This document shows, in pieces, positions 33,946 to 44,835 of a stretch of 64,000 nucleotides of DNA. The translations under genes were made by a program, and so were the position numbers. The notes under the pieces were generated by a model that was given only the letters and a program-made list of their open reading frames with translations, was not told the origin of the DNA and did not search any database. Origin of the DNA: Bryum argenteum (lineage: Eukaryota; Streptophyta; Bryopsida; Bryales; Bryaceae); assembly GCA_037043015.1 (NCBI GenBank), contig CM073322.1, positions 30,499,864 through 30,563,863 on the forward strand, written 5' to 3'. Each line of letters opens with the position of its first letter. The first letter of the stretch is position 1.

Positions 33946-34811
33946 AACGACTGATCTCGACACATTGAATGTTCAGTCCTAAGTGAGATACACGTAACCA
34001 AATCCCAGTTGAGGCACACTTAATGTTCCCAAACGTTAATTTTCAATGATCACTATAGTAACCATTTCACAAAACTGAACAACCCATAGTAATTATTTCA
34101 GAAGACTGAATGATTAAGTCAAGATTTGGACTAGTAGTTGAAATGAGCCCATCTTTAGTTGAATGTGACCAGTATGAATGCACAATGCAGATGATTCTCA
34201 TGCGTCGACCATCATCACGCTCCTCCATGTCCGCTTTACTTCCTGAAGTGTGAATCGAGCTATACGAGCCACAGAAAAAAATAATATATGTAGCTGCGAT
34301 CTTCTGCTCGATACCGATCTCCACGTTCTGTAAGGACGTCAGCACTGAGACGGTTTTTCAATTGTCTGTACTGACACGATTTTTCAATTGTCTGTAATCA
34401 GTTAATAGCATGGTAATGGCAAGTGCTAAACCAGAGCTCGACACGAATTTGAGATCACTGCTGTGACGTGGACAAAAGAAATTGGTACGGTGGCTACTAA
34501 GATCGAAGCAGCTAGCGATGGAAAGTCAGCAATATTGCACTTCATGGAATTGGCTGAAGGTCAGACACGTCAAGATCGGTACCAATTTCCAGGACTCTAA
34601 GTTAGGTCCAGAGAAGCTACTTCTGGAACGCCCCTCCCTATGAGCAGACATGCGTACAGACATCGTGAGCGATTTCCACGTAGTGAAACGTGCTACTGGA
34701 TTATGTAAGAAGTGATCGAGGAGGTGATCCAAGCATCCCAGTATCGATCAGTTTGCTGTTCTCCTCTAGCTCCCAAGTCTATTTACTCTTCAGCTCAACC
34801 AAGACTCCGAG

Positions 34812-34919
34812 ATGTCGAAGTTGGGGAGGACTCCATTGATGGCAGCGCTGCTTCTTCAGCTCGCTGGCATCGCTTTTTTCGCTCTTAGCTCTGTCCTCAG
34901 ATTGGGACATCCTATGTAA
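34812..34919 (+). pseudogene. Thaumatin-like protein, first-exon fragment
   Basis: Starts MSKLGRTPLMAALLLQLAGI, the same signal peptide as the intact gene at 39132, but homology stops just before that gene's intron-1 donor. The frame then reads a few unrelated codons to TAA at 34917. No thaumatin domain follows. The TATA run seen upstream of the intact gene (39235-39248) is reduced to GGATTATGTAAG here. It is the relic of the divergent partner of PR-1 copy 1. Confidence 0.85.
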
Positions 34920-35143
34920 AGGAGTGATATTACAGAAGAAATAATGATATTATAGAATACACCACTTACTATGCATACAAAATGTAAGATCTGGTGTGAC
35001 AAAATGGCACATGGAATAGTGCCATTTACACGGAATTGAGGTTTGATATAATTGGCACTCACATTTATAAACATATAACATCATTTCAATAATTTTTCTT
35101 GAAAAAAACAATGAATTATTATGAGAACCATTTTTTAAATTTC

Positions 35144-35840
35144 CGCACGGGTAGAGCTCGTTCACGATGTCTGCAGCCAAGCACATCACTCACACGTTGC
35201 TGCCTCAGGCGACCAAGCAACGAGTTCTCCAGAAGTATTGTCAGTGGTCCTACAGTTCTGAATATGGTACAGACTGAAAGTACGGTGACTCTGAAGTCAA
35301 GAGCCATTCTCATCAAGTAGATGTACAATGTAGAATAGTCCTCTTTCCTAGCTGCTTCTGGCAGGCAACCATTTCTGTAAGGCACACCGAGCATGCATGA
35401 AGCTTGAGGCCCTGTAGCTCACCAACCAGTCCTTGATCGATCGCGACGGAGCTCTAACGTTGAAGTTGTTGCCACGCAACGGCTGAGTCCATGCGCTTGA
35501 TCCTCACTGCTATCCCAACAATGAAAATGTCTCACTGACATCCCGGCAGAGAATATGGTAGAAGGTGCTTACCGTAAGCACCATATATACTTAATTTCTG
35601 TGCCGCAGATTGCTCGATCTACACGTCAGGAATTGAAGTGGAAATGTTGGAACGCGCTAATGCTTGGAAAGTAGACACAGCTCGTCTGCTTTAGCTAGGT
35701 CCTGCCAACATGACAAGTGGTACTTGCGCAGCTGCCCTGGTGGCCATGGCAGCTCTGGTGCTTGTGCAGTTGCCTGGAGCTTCAGCTTAAAACCCGTCAT
35801 GTACAAGCTTTCTCACCAAAGACCTCCGGGGAAATTTGAA
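35144..35840 (+). repeat. Direct repeat of the chitinase upstream region plus start of exon 1
   Basis: 35144-35680 matches 43444-43980 in the same orientation (for example GAGCATGCATGAAGCT and GATCTACACGTCAGGAA). The part after about 35700 matches 44960-45090, the chitinase start. Sequence between these two parts in the intact locus (43980-44960) is missing here, so the copy has an internal deletion. Confidence 0.8.
35710..35840 (+). pseudogene. GH19 chitinase, first-exon fragment
   Basis: The ATG at 35710 opens a signal peptide almost identical to that of the chitinase at 44969 ([10 protein letters not shown]). The codon at the cleavage site, CAA for Gln in the intact gene, is TAA here (35788-35790). 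Homology continues for about 50 bp and then ends. The only possible product is a 26-residue signal peptide. Confidence 0.85.
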
Positions 35841-35982
35841 CAGTCAAACCAGTCTGTAGTGAGTTGTCTGTGCACTTGGTACCGATACAAATGGGATGCT
35901 CATCCTCAAAAAGGTAGCGCTGACTACCCCGGCATTGTCAGTTCTCTCGGTAGATTGATCAGTTCGAGTGTGCAATCAGTGA

Positions 35983-36999
35983 GTGATCATGAGAGGGTGT
36001 GGAGCGGTGATACTGCTCGTGACGGTGTTGGCCATGGCCACACTGAGTTCCGGAGCGACTATCGGTATTGACTTGGGCTTGCTCTCCACCCAACTGCCTC
36101 CAATCTCCGAAATCGTGCAGCTTCTCAAGAGCCGATCCGTGACGGGTGTTCGCATCTACGATGCTTCCGCGAGCGTTCTCCGGGCATTCGTGAACCAGGG
36201 GATCGCGGTGTCGGTGACGGTGCCGAACCCCAGCGTCGTCAGCTTCGCGAACAACCAGCAAGCAGCCACGGATTGGGTGAGAACCAACGTGCAGCCATTC
36301 GCGTCCACGATCGACCGTATCACAGTCGGCAATGAGTGGTTGAACAATCCCAGCAACGACCCGTCAAAGCTCCTGCCCGCGATGCAGAATGTGAACACGG
36401 CGCTCGCGTCCCTGGGCGTGAACAAGAAGGTGACTACTGCCCACGCCTACGATATCGTAGATGGGTTCCCTCCGTCTGCTGGGACCTTCAAAAACGCCGC
36501 AGTGATGACCCAGATTCTTGCGTTTCTGAAGCGCACAGACTCCGCATTCATGGTCAACATCTACCCCTACTTCACGTATTCGTACAATCCTAATACGATT
36601 AACCTGAACTATGCGCTAGGGAATGCGGGTGCTCCATCGGTGACGGACTCAGGCTCCGGCAAAACGTACACGAATTTGATGGATGCGCAGATCGACACTG
36701 TGATCTCGGCCATGACGAGGGTCGGTTCCGGCGACGTGAGGCTCATTGTGGGTGAGACGGGGTGGCCTTCTGCTGGCGGTACGGGCGCCACGGTGAGCAA
36801 TGCGAAAGCTTTCAACCAGAATATCGTGAGACAAGCGCTGGGTGGTAAGGGCACTCCGTTGCGGCCCGGTGTGAATATCCGAACTTACATCTTTGCTTTG
36901 TTTAATGAGAATCAAAAGACTGGTCCCGATGTGGAGCGTAACTTTGGCTTGTATTTCCCTAACAAGCAGCCCGTCTATGATATCAATCTGTCGGTATAG
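35983..36999 (+). CDS. GH17 glucan endo-1,3-beta-glucosidase (PR-2 type)
   Basis: 338 residues, single exon. Hydrolyses beta-1,3-glucan of fungal or oomycete walls and of callose, in the apoplast. A signal peptide (about 1-24, ending LSSGA) leads straight into the GH17 barrel. The acid/base is Glu118 in VGNEWL and the nucleophile Glu258 in VGETGWPSAGG. NIYPYFTY (192-199) and FALFNENQKTGPDVERNFGL (304-323) are family signatures. There is no C-terminal CBM43 or GPI signal, so it is the short, secreted class. An ATG two codons later is equally possible. It sits alone in the spacer between the two inverted-repeat arms and just after the chitinase fragment. A likely polyadenylation signal (AATAAA) lies at about 37092. 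Confidence 0.93.
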   Translation: MIMRGCGAVILLVTVLAMATLSSGATIGIDLGLLSTQLPPISEIVQLLKSRSVTGVRIYDASASVLRAFVNQGIAVSVTVPNPSVVSFANNQQAATDWVRTNVQPFASTIDRITVGNEWLNNPSNDPSKLLPAMQNVNTALASLGVNKKVTTAHAYDIVDGFPPSAGTFKNAAVMTQILAFLKRTDSAFMVNIYPYFTYSYNPNTINLNYALGNAGAPSVTDSGSGKTYTNLMDAQIDTVISAMTRVGSGDVRLIVGETGWPSAGGTGATVSNAKAFNQNIVRQALGGKGTPLRPGVNIRTYIFALFNENQKTGPDVERNFGLYFPNKQPVYDINLSV

Positions 37000-37429
37000 T
37001 AAGTGTGACAGAGCACAGTATCTGAAGCTTTACTTTGTCCTTGAGAGGTGCTCACAGTCATTTTGCAATGACAGAACTCGAGGTGCTAGCTGCAATAAAA
37101 CGTGTCTACGATTGACACAAACATTGTGTAATTTGCATATTCACATGTTGAGATCAATGAATTCAAAAGTGTTTTTGGCCATTGTCTAGGACACGCAGTG
37201 TAAATGATGCCAAGGGCAAGTTGTGGTTTGTTACCCCAAACATTTTGGGCATAATTTTTCCATAAAGGTATTCAAGTCTGATACATTCATGCAAAATTTT
37301 AGAGACTCTTTCTTTATTTTTGACCTTCATGCAGATTCTTTTTCAAAACAAGGTCTAGAAACAACAATATAATAAAAAATGCATTTCAATAAATATATAT
37401 TTGGTCTAAGAAAAATTAAACGACACGTA

Positions 37430-37876
37430 AATGCCTTTATGGGTGTGTGATTTTTGAGAAAATTTCAAAATCTCACATTTTGACAAAAAAATCAAGAAAT
37501 AATTTGGAAATTACTAGAAATTGTGACGATTGTTTTTGTAATTTTTGGAGGCTACCCTTGTGAATTGACAAACTTTTTATCGTATGTCATTTTGAAACTT
37601 GAATAATGATTTGGCTATGGACATCTTTCTTTTTAGATTTAAAAAAGTCTAAATCTAAACTGCCATTTCTAGACTTGAAACCTTAAATTCCTAGATGAAG
37701 GCTATAAAAGTAAAATTTGGTTTTGAAAATTTTACCACGTACACATTGTAATATAAAAAGCACCATGTATAAATCTTAAACAAAAAGATTACTTCTAACC
37801 CCCTTCATCCAAGCTGCAACAAAATCGCAAAAACCCATTTCATGTTTTAAGAATACTTAGGAGTTGAAAACTTTGA
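37430..37876. mobile_element. Degraded partial copy of the fold-back TTAA MITE
   Basis: Diverged match to the right half of the element at 3081-3973: the AGGCTAC..GTGAATTGACAAACTTTTT region, TTTTACCACGTACACATT, and CTTCTAACCCCCTTCATCCA. The expected right-hand TTAA is TTGA. No left half was found. Confidence 0.7.
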
Positions 37877-38179
37877 GAAACCACCTTACAAAGATCGCTG
37901 CAGAGACTGCAAAAATGATTCACACTCAGTACAAAAGTGCCATGATGAATTTACACCAGCGATTCGACATGTAAACAAAGATGTGGCTGATGGAAGGTCA
38001 TACACAAAACTAGAGACGTTTTATTGAACTCGAGAAGCCGGAGCGTTCTCGGTCGGAATCAAGCACAGTGACAAGTATTATTCGGATATACGGAACCATT
38101 CGTAGACATTATTTACTTATTCCATAGCTCGGCGTGCGGATGTACGAAGTGCTTCGATCAACCTCGGTTGGCAGAGCAT

Positions 38180-39132
38180 TTAAGGGCAGAACACAACTTG
38201 GTAGTTCATGCCCGTGTTGCACCCGAACACCGTGCCTGCGTCGTCCTTGGAGTAGGAGTAAGACGTCGGGCAACGGTCCTTGAACATCTTGGTGCCGGCG
38301 GTGGCAACCAGTCCTGGCCCATTCGTATTCTTGCAGCCATTCCCTGGAGGTCCCGTCAGCCTGTTGGGCGACTGGCAGAAGGCCGAAATGTCCCTGATGT
38401 CGCACGTTATGGTCTTGCAGTTCCCTCCTCCTCCTCCTGAAGCGGGCGCGATCTTCATGCGCATGTTGTATGCATCCTGCCCCGACAATAATAGTTAGTC
38501 AGTATGATTACAGATCGAGTATATGGGAAGCAGCAATGAAACGAGATTGATTTTGAATACTGACCACGTTGCTGATGTCGTAGTAGTCTACGCCATTGGC
38601 GCCGATAGTGAGTTCCGCCAAGTTGGCCTGAGGCTTGGCTTGGTTGCCGACGGACGGATTGCCACTGTTTCCGGGAAACGCCCAGATGACACCGGCCGTC
38701 CAAGTTCTGCCAACGTCGAGTGACTGCCTGCCCCCGGCGTTAAGGACATAACAGTTCACATTGGCACCGCCGCAGCATGTCGCGCATGCTGTCAGGGTCT
38801 GCGGACACTGGTTGATAATGTCAATCTTTGCGCCTGCATGCCATTCACAAATTGGTTCAGTCGTGACTGTACAAAGTGATCGAACCCATCAGCCAAGAAT
38901 CATAAACGAACTGTCCCTCTCATCATGATGATAGTGTCTGTCCATAATCACGACTGAGCAGTGCCCTCAATCCAACAACAGATCACAACATCGTAGTACA
39001 TTAAGCACAAGAAACAGGGGTTCGATTCGAACTGAGGCACATACCATGGACAGAGCTAAGAGCGAAGAAAGCGATGCCAGCGAGCTGAAGAAGCAGCGCT
39101 GCCATCAATGGAGTCCTCCCCAACTTCGACAT
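38180..39132 (-). CDS. Thaumatin-like protein (PR-5 type)
   Basis: Three exons by GT-AG rules: 39132-39045, 38833-38565 and 38476-38180, giving 217 residues. Exon 1 is the signal peptide (MSKLGRTPLMAALLLQLAGI onward). Exon 2 begins the mature domain (AKIDIINQCPQTL, then CATCCGG, RTWTAGVIW and VDYYDISNV). Exon 3 has CDIRDISAFC, LTGPPGNGC, RCPTSYSYSKDD and ends YQVVFCP, the classical thaumatin C-terminus. It has about 12 Cys rather than 16, so it belongs to a small, diverged subgroup. Thaumatin-like proteins are apoplastic, and many permeabilise fungal membranes or bind beta-glucan. It is transcribed divergently from PR-1 copy 2 with about 1.75 kb between start codons. Its twin in the left arm survives only as exon 1. 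TATA run at 39235-39248. Confidence 0.92.
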
Positions 39133-39234
39133 CTCGGAGTCTTGGTTGAGCTGAAGCGTAAATAGACTTGGGAGGTAGAGAAGAACAGCAAACTGATCGA
39201 TACTGGAATGCTTGGATCACCTCGTCGATCGCTA

Positions 39235-39248
39235 CTTATATATATAAT
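39235..39248 (-). promoter_or_regulatory. TATA box of the thaumatin-like gene
   Basis: ATTATATATATAAG on the minus strand, about 105 bp before the start codon. The run is shortened in the truncated left-arm copy. Confidence 0.6.
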
Positions 39249-40017
39249 CCAGCAGCACCTGCTACTACGTGGAAATCACTCACGATGTCTGTACGCATGT
39301 CTGCTCATAGGGAGGGGCGTTCCAGAAGTAGCTTCTCTGGACCTAACTTAGAGTCCTGAAAATTGGTACCGATCTTGACGTGTCTGACCTTCAGCCAATT
39401 CCATGAAGTGCAATATTGCTGACTTTCCATCGCTAGCTGCTTCGATCTTAGTAGCCACCGTACCAATTTCTTTTGTCCACGTCACAGCAGTGATGTCAAA
39501 TTCGTGTCGAGCTCTGGTTTAGCACTTGCCATTACCATGCTATTAACTGATTACAGACAATTGAAAAATCGTGTCAGTACAGACAATTGAAAAATCGTCT
39601 TAGTGCTGACGTCCTTACAGAACGTGGAAGATCGGTATCGAGCAGAAGATCGCAGCTACATATATTATTTTTTTCTGTGGCTCGTATAGCTCGATTCACA
39701 CTTCAGGAAGTAAAGCGGACATGGAGGAGCGTGATGATGGTCGACGCATGAGAATCATCTGCATTGTGCATTCATACTGGTCACATTCAACTAAAGATGG
39801 GCTCATTTCAACTACTAGTCCAAATCTTGACTTAATCATTCAGTCTTCTGAAATAATTACTATGGGTTGTTCAGTTTTGTGAAATGGTTACTATAGTGAT
39901 CATTGAAAATTAACGTTTGGGAACATTAAATGTGCCTCAACTGGGATTTGGTTACGTGTATCTCAGTTGGGACTGAACATTCAATGTGTCGAGATCAGTC
40001 GTTTTCGCTGACTGTGT

Positions 40018-40112
40018 TTCAGTTGAAACTCAGTGTTTGTTTATCAGTTGAAATCAAATGTTTGTGTTTCAGTTGAAATTCGGTGTTTGTGTTTCAGTTG
40101 ATATTCAATTAC
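40018..40112. repeat. Minisatellite in the PR-1/thaumatin intergenic region, right arm
   Basis: Inverted counterpart of 33838-33945: repeated TTTGTGTTTCAGTTGAAATT units with CAGTTG (MYB-like) cores. Confidence 0.8.
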
Positions 40113-40740
40113 AAAGTCAGCTGCATTTCAGATTATTTACATTTAGTTTGTCATTGTCATATCTTGGGACTTTATATTCTAGACTCTAGAGTGACCTGAG
40201 CATTTGAAACTCACTAGTTTAGATTTTCGCTTACAGGCGGACTTCGCACGGTCCCACGAGCACATGTCTGAGTACACGTTGCCCGCGGCGGCCCTGCTAC
40301 GAGTTTTCCACGAGTAGCTTCAGGTGGAAGTACAATCCTGGATATGGTACCGACTGAAGTAACTTTTCATCAGCCATTTTAAATGAAGCAGATGGATGCT
40401 CTTCCATCGCTGCTTTCTAGCAGCTTAGTCATGAATTTCTTTTCTCACGTCGAAGAATTCCGCTTCATGCTCTGACTGAGTAATACTATGCTTGACTCGA
40501 TTCCGATGCTGGATACCTGGTCAAGGATAGTTCACATATGATATTATTCAATGCAGATATCTTCAGAGTATATGCTACTAATTTGGTGTTAAATAAAAGA
40601 ATGGAGCTCCATATATTCTTGCTTTCTGTTCCTCATCGGAACGTGCTAGTCCTGAAATTCAGGCGAGCGAAGTGGTAATACCATTTAGTAGCGTGTGATT
40701 AATCAATTGATTCAGCAACTAATGTTCCGGAATCGATCTG

Positions 40741-40748
40741 TATATATG
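40741..40748 (+). promoter_or_regulatory. TATA box of PR-1 copy 2
   Basis: TATATATG, 135 bp before the start codon. Lies at the same place as the site in the left arm. Confidence 0.6.
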
Positions 40749-40882
40749 GAGGATGCCCCCATTTGCTGAAACACAGTCGCAATCCAGCACCTCTCCGCAA
40801 TCATTTCTGCTCTCCGATTCTGTCTTTCAAGTTGGCTAGGAGCAGGAGTGATCGATCGATCGCTCGACCAGCGACGTAAATC

Positions 40883-41398
40883 ATGGCAAGAATCAGTATG
40901 GTGCTATCGGCGCTGGTTGCTGCTCTGGCTCTATCAGGGCTGATGGCAGTAAACGCGCAGAGCGATCTCAACTCGGCGCAAGCGTTTCTGACACCCCACA
41001 ACGCAGCCCGGAGCGCAGTGGGCGTGGGACCTCTCGCGTGGAACACCACTCTGGCGACGTACGCTCGCAACTACGGGAGCACTCGGTTGAACAGCTGCAC
41101 TCCCTTGGTCCACTCCTCGGGACCATACGGCGAGAATCTGTACTGGGGCTACAACACGGCGATGCCGCCATCGGCCAAGGATGCGGTGGCGTCGTGGGTG
41201 GGAGAGAAGAAAGACTACAACTACCAGAGCAACAGCTGCAATCCGGGGAAAGTGTGCGGGCACTACACGCAGGTGGTGTGGAAGGCGACGACGCAAGTGG
41301 GGTGCGCCACTTTGACATGCAATGATCAGTACAAGTCCAGCTACATCATCTGCAGCTACAGCCCCCCCGGCAACGTACGTGGCCAGAAGCCCTACTAA
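40883..41398 (+). CDS. PR-1 (CAP/SCP domain secreted protein), copy 2
   Basis: 171 residues, single exon, differing from copy 1 at five positions (see 32547). Signal peptide about 1-25, CAP cavity His39, Glu84, Glu108 and His127, and six Cys. It has the standard HYTQVVW motif and ends PPGNVRGQKPY, matching the pattern from which CAPE defence peptides are released in other plants (PxGNxxxxxPY); the upstream context is CSYS rather than CNYx. Expected role: apoplastic, sterol-binding antimicrobial protein and possible peptide precursor. It is divergent to the intact thaumatin gene and shares a 1.75-kb region likely to carry control elements for both. Confidence 0.94.
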   Translation: MARISMVLSALVAALALSGLMAVNAQSDLNSAQAFLTPHNAARSAVGVGPLAWNTTLATYARNYGSTRLNSCTPLVHSSGPYGENLYWGYNTAMPPSAKDAVASWVGEKKDYNYQSNSCNPGKVCGHYTQVVWKATTQVGCATLTCNDQYKSSYIICSYSPPGNVRGQKPY

Positions 41399-41872
41399 AT
41401 CGTCGATCCGCATCGCTACGGTGGCGGATCTCCATCGCTACCGACACCGACACCGACACTTATGCAGCGGAGAGGAGCCACGCTCCCCTTAATAAGTCTG
41501 TACTAGCCTGCATTCAAGAGGTCCCTAGCTAGACCAGCTTGACAATAATAAATGTTAGAGTGCAGCATACATATATCTGTAATAACGAAATTCAAGTGAA
41601 CTGAACAGTTTTCTGAAATAAAGTTCTTTTGGATTATTCGTACAGACTGACGTTGTGGTCAAGGATGGCTCTTGAGTCTTGAGTTGAAGGCACCGTCCGG
41701 AAACTGTGGATTTTGTTGAAGGTTTGAATTACAAGTGTTTTTTTGTCATTCTAATTCTTCTTTCTTTCTCTTTTGATTTACACATCCGCTTACCCTCGAA
41801 GAATTTGCACATCTTGACATACGGTGTTACGATGGAACATATCTTGTGTACGAACTTGTGTAAGAAAGTAAG

Positions 41873-42240
41873 TTGACCCTTAAACGCCCAAGGTTACCCG
41901 AGGGGTCACCTTCCAACAGAATCTTCTCTGTAGCTCTCATTGTACTCAACTTTTCAATTATTTTGTTGTCAAACTGATCACCTTCTTGTGATACATTCAA
42001 AAAGTGAAATTTTACAATTCAAACCACAATTTGTATGAATGATTTTGTGCTTTGAAAGGATTGTGGTAGCGAGGTTGGGGTTGTACGTAACCTTGTAGGA
42101 GGTTGCAAGCTCATCATTGATTGGTGCATTCATGGTGCCCAAGTTCGAAAAGTGCACTATTCATGATGCCCAAGTCCAAAAGATGCTGTGATCCAATTTT
42201 GGGCTGCCCGTTCTAGACCCCATGGGCGTTTAAGGGTTAA
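41873..42240. mobile_element. 368-bp TTAA MITE inserted in the right arm
   Basis: Left end TTGA-CCCTTAAACGCCC, right end GGGCGTTTAAGGG-TTAA, with 13-bp perfect inverted repeats. The left target copy carries one change (TTGA). The corresponding place in the left arm (TTAA at 31779-31782) has a single TTAA and no insert, so the boundaries are supported by an empty site in the same window. Confidence 0.92.
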
Positions 42241-43443
42241 GGAAGGAAGCTCAAAATCCGCAAGTGACCAAAAATTGTGTACGAAGGGCCTATGAGGGGT
42301 CTACGGGGTCTATCATGGGCCTTCAAGTATGGGCCTTCAAGTTTGAGGGAAGTGGGAGGGACATCATACTTTTCACCTTCAAATTTAGCATACATTTGAA
42401 TATGTGTGGTTTTTGGAACACCTCCCAGAAATGTAACTTCAAGAAATTGTTACTAATTTTATATAAATCATTGATTATAATTTCAGTCTCGTACATGTTT
42501 TGTACATTTCTTAACTTTGATTCCCTTTGGCCATTCTCTACTGAGCTTGCCAACATGAATTTGCTTTGTTATGCATAAACAATTGTTTTAATATTATTAA
42601 GTACTATGCATTTTCTCTAAAAAAATCTCCAATTAACATCAATTGGCAACTACAGGGGGAGATCTTAGTACCAAACACTTAACAACTAACCACAAAGAAC
42701 TTGCAATTAACACCTTTTACAATCATTAATCAAAACTCTAAAATCTAACTTGTGCCAGTGATTTAATTAATGAGTTGTAATGACCTATTGAGATCCAAAT
42801 CGCAGTTATCAGTATATGCCATACTGATTCCTACTCTACTAGTAAAAACTTGAGATTTGACAACCAACATCATTAATGTTCACGGAGAGAGGGATAAAAT
42901 AAATAATATCATCCATATTATAAATAAATAAATAAAATAAATAATCGCATCCACTATCATTTTGTTGGTGAGAACATGCTCACAGATTGTCATGCTCCCA
43001 ATATTTTCACACGTATAAAATATGGTGTATAAAGGCGAAAGATAATGGACCCAAAATTGGTGCCCTTACCAAAATTGCAACATGTTCAAATATATACAGA
43101 GGAAGTGGGCCATAATATCATTTGAATAATTTTTCTTGAAACAAATCTAAGGCAGCATATTATATAATATATGGCTATTTTGGTTGTGACATTTATGATC
43201 TCAGAGACCATTGATCAGATCGGCCCAACAAGTATCTTTGTAGGGATAGCGGATCATCAACCGATGTGGGCAATAATTGGATCCCAGGTCGGGCCAACGA
43301 ATCGCCGTATTTGAATTTTAAAGTGTTTATGGCCCCAAAGATCACCGGAAATTATTCAAAATGACCTCATTTAAGATCGGGCGTACTGGTGCGTACTGGT
43401 GAATCTCAAAAAGTGCATCTTTTGAAATTCCCGACAAGAGGTG

Positions 43444-43980
43444 GCGCACGGACAGAGCTCGCTCACGATGTCTGTACGCACATCATTCACACGTTTCCCG
43501 CGGCGACCAAGCACCGAGTTTTCTCCAGAAGTTATGTCAGTGGTCCTACTGTCGTGAATTATATGGTACCGATTGAAGTAACTCTCAAGTCATAACCCAT
43601 TCTCATGGAAGTACAAATAGTGTAGAATAATCCTCTTTCATGGCTGCTTCTACCAGCCAACCACCATTCTTGTGTTTTACTGTACGGCACACGGAGCATG
43701 CATGAAGCTCGATCGAGGCACTGTAGCATACCAACTATTCCTCGATCGATCACTGTAACGTGGAATGTTTGTTGCCATGCAACGGCTGATCGAGTCCGTG
43801 CGCGTGATCCTCGATGCTACCCGTGGATGTTAAGCAAACAACGGAAATATCAGATCGCTAATCAACACCCCCAGAGAAAATATGGTAGTAGCTCCGTATA
43901 TACTTGTTTTCTATGCCGCATGGAGCTCGATCTACACGTCAGGAAGTGGAAGTGGAAATGTTGGTACGTGCTGGTGACAC
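43444..43980 (+). repeat. Direct repeat of the region upstream of the chitinase
   Basis: Pairs with 35144-35680. Lies 1 to 1.5 kb upstream of the intact chitinase. Contains no gene. Confidence 0.8.
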
Positions 43981-44820
43981 CATCAATTCAGTTTGTTTTA
44001 GTATTTCTGATGCAGATGACGCAATCCATGTCTATCTGGTAGATCCCTTTTCAGAGAAAGTGAATAAACACAGGAAAAATATTGCAATTCCTGCGAAAGA
44101 AAAAGCTTTAAGGTATTTACTCCCAGTAATTGGTCGGAAATTCATGTCTGTCTGTATCATTAACATTTCGACAAGCACCATAGCATGCGAACGAGCATGC
44201 ATTGCACGAGATGTTATTACAGACGTAGATTTAGACTTCATTGAGAGATAAGGTGGTGATATTTTACCCTTTGTATAATCATCGCCACACGAACGAATTT
44301 CGTCATCTTCACAGCACTTCAGGAAGTTACGTTACATTTTCGCACCAATGGAACATAATGTGACATTTGTTCAGTTGTTCACCGTCATTGATCGACTAAA
44401 TGAAGCGAAAAGGTCGTACTTCTGTCAGTGACAAACAGTTCAACCATAACAATTTCCTCTAATTTCGAGCAAGTAACCCAGATGGATCAACACAGATGGA
44501 TCAACACCCCAAAACTGATTTGCTTAATATCAACTGTATAATATTATGTTACTTCGAATGCGGAAGACTTCTGAGTGCATCGGTGGACCAGATGTCCTGT
44601 ACAGACATGTGTAGTCCACATACCATTTTTTCCATTGCTTGACATTTGTGTAGTCCACTGACATTGCTTGACATATGTCTGATGCATCGGTGAGGCCTTT
44701 CAGACAAATGTAGTCCACAAATGTCAATGATCGAGGCGGTGGTACTAGATACGGCTTCTCCATGATCATCGCTATCACCTGCAGCTCATCGATCGTGACG
44801 TGATCGGGAACTTCAATAAA
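43981..44820. other. Upstream region of the chitinase gene, no separate gene seen
   Basis: Three copies of GTAGTCCAC with nearby TTGACAT words lie at about 44600-44725. The small open frames here look incidental. Confidence 0.4.
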
Positions 44821-44835
44821 CTGGGGTTGTCAACT

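Larger units (their letters stand above)
30772..34897 (+). repeat. Left arm of a 4.1-kb inverted duplication
   Basis: Reverse-complement homology to 39048-43208 runs from the AGATCATAATGTCACAACC region to the first exon of a thaumatin gene. The PR-1 gene and the PR-1/thaumatin intergenic region are nearly identical between arms, while the outer third is more diverged. This arm lacks the MITE present in the other. Confidence 0.9.
39048..43208 (-). repeat. Right arm of the 4.1-kb inverted duplication
   Basis: Reverse complement of 30772-34897. Contains the first exon and promoter of the intact thaumatin gene and PR-1 copy 2. It is longer than the matched part of the left arm mainly because of the MITE at 41873-42240. 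Confidence 0.9.
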
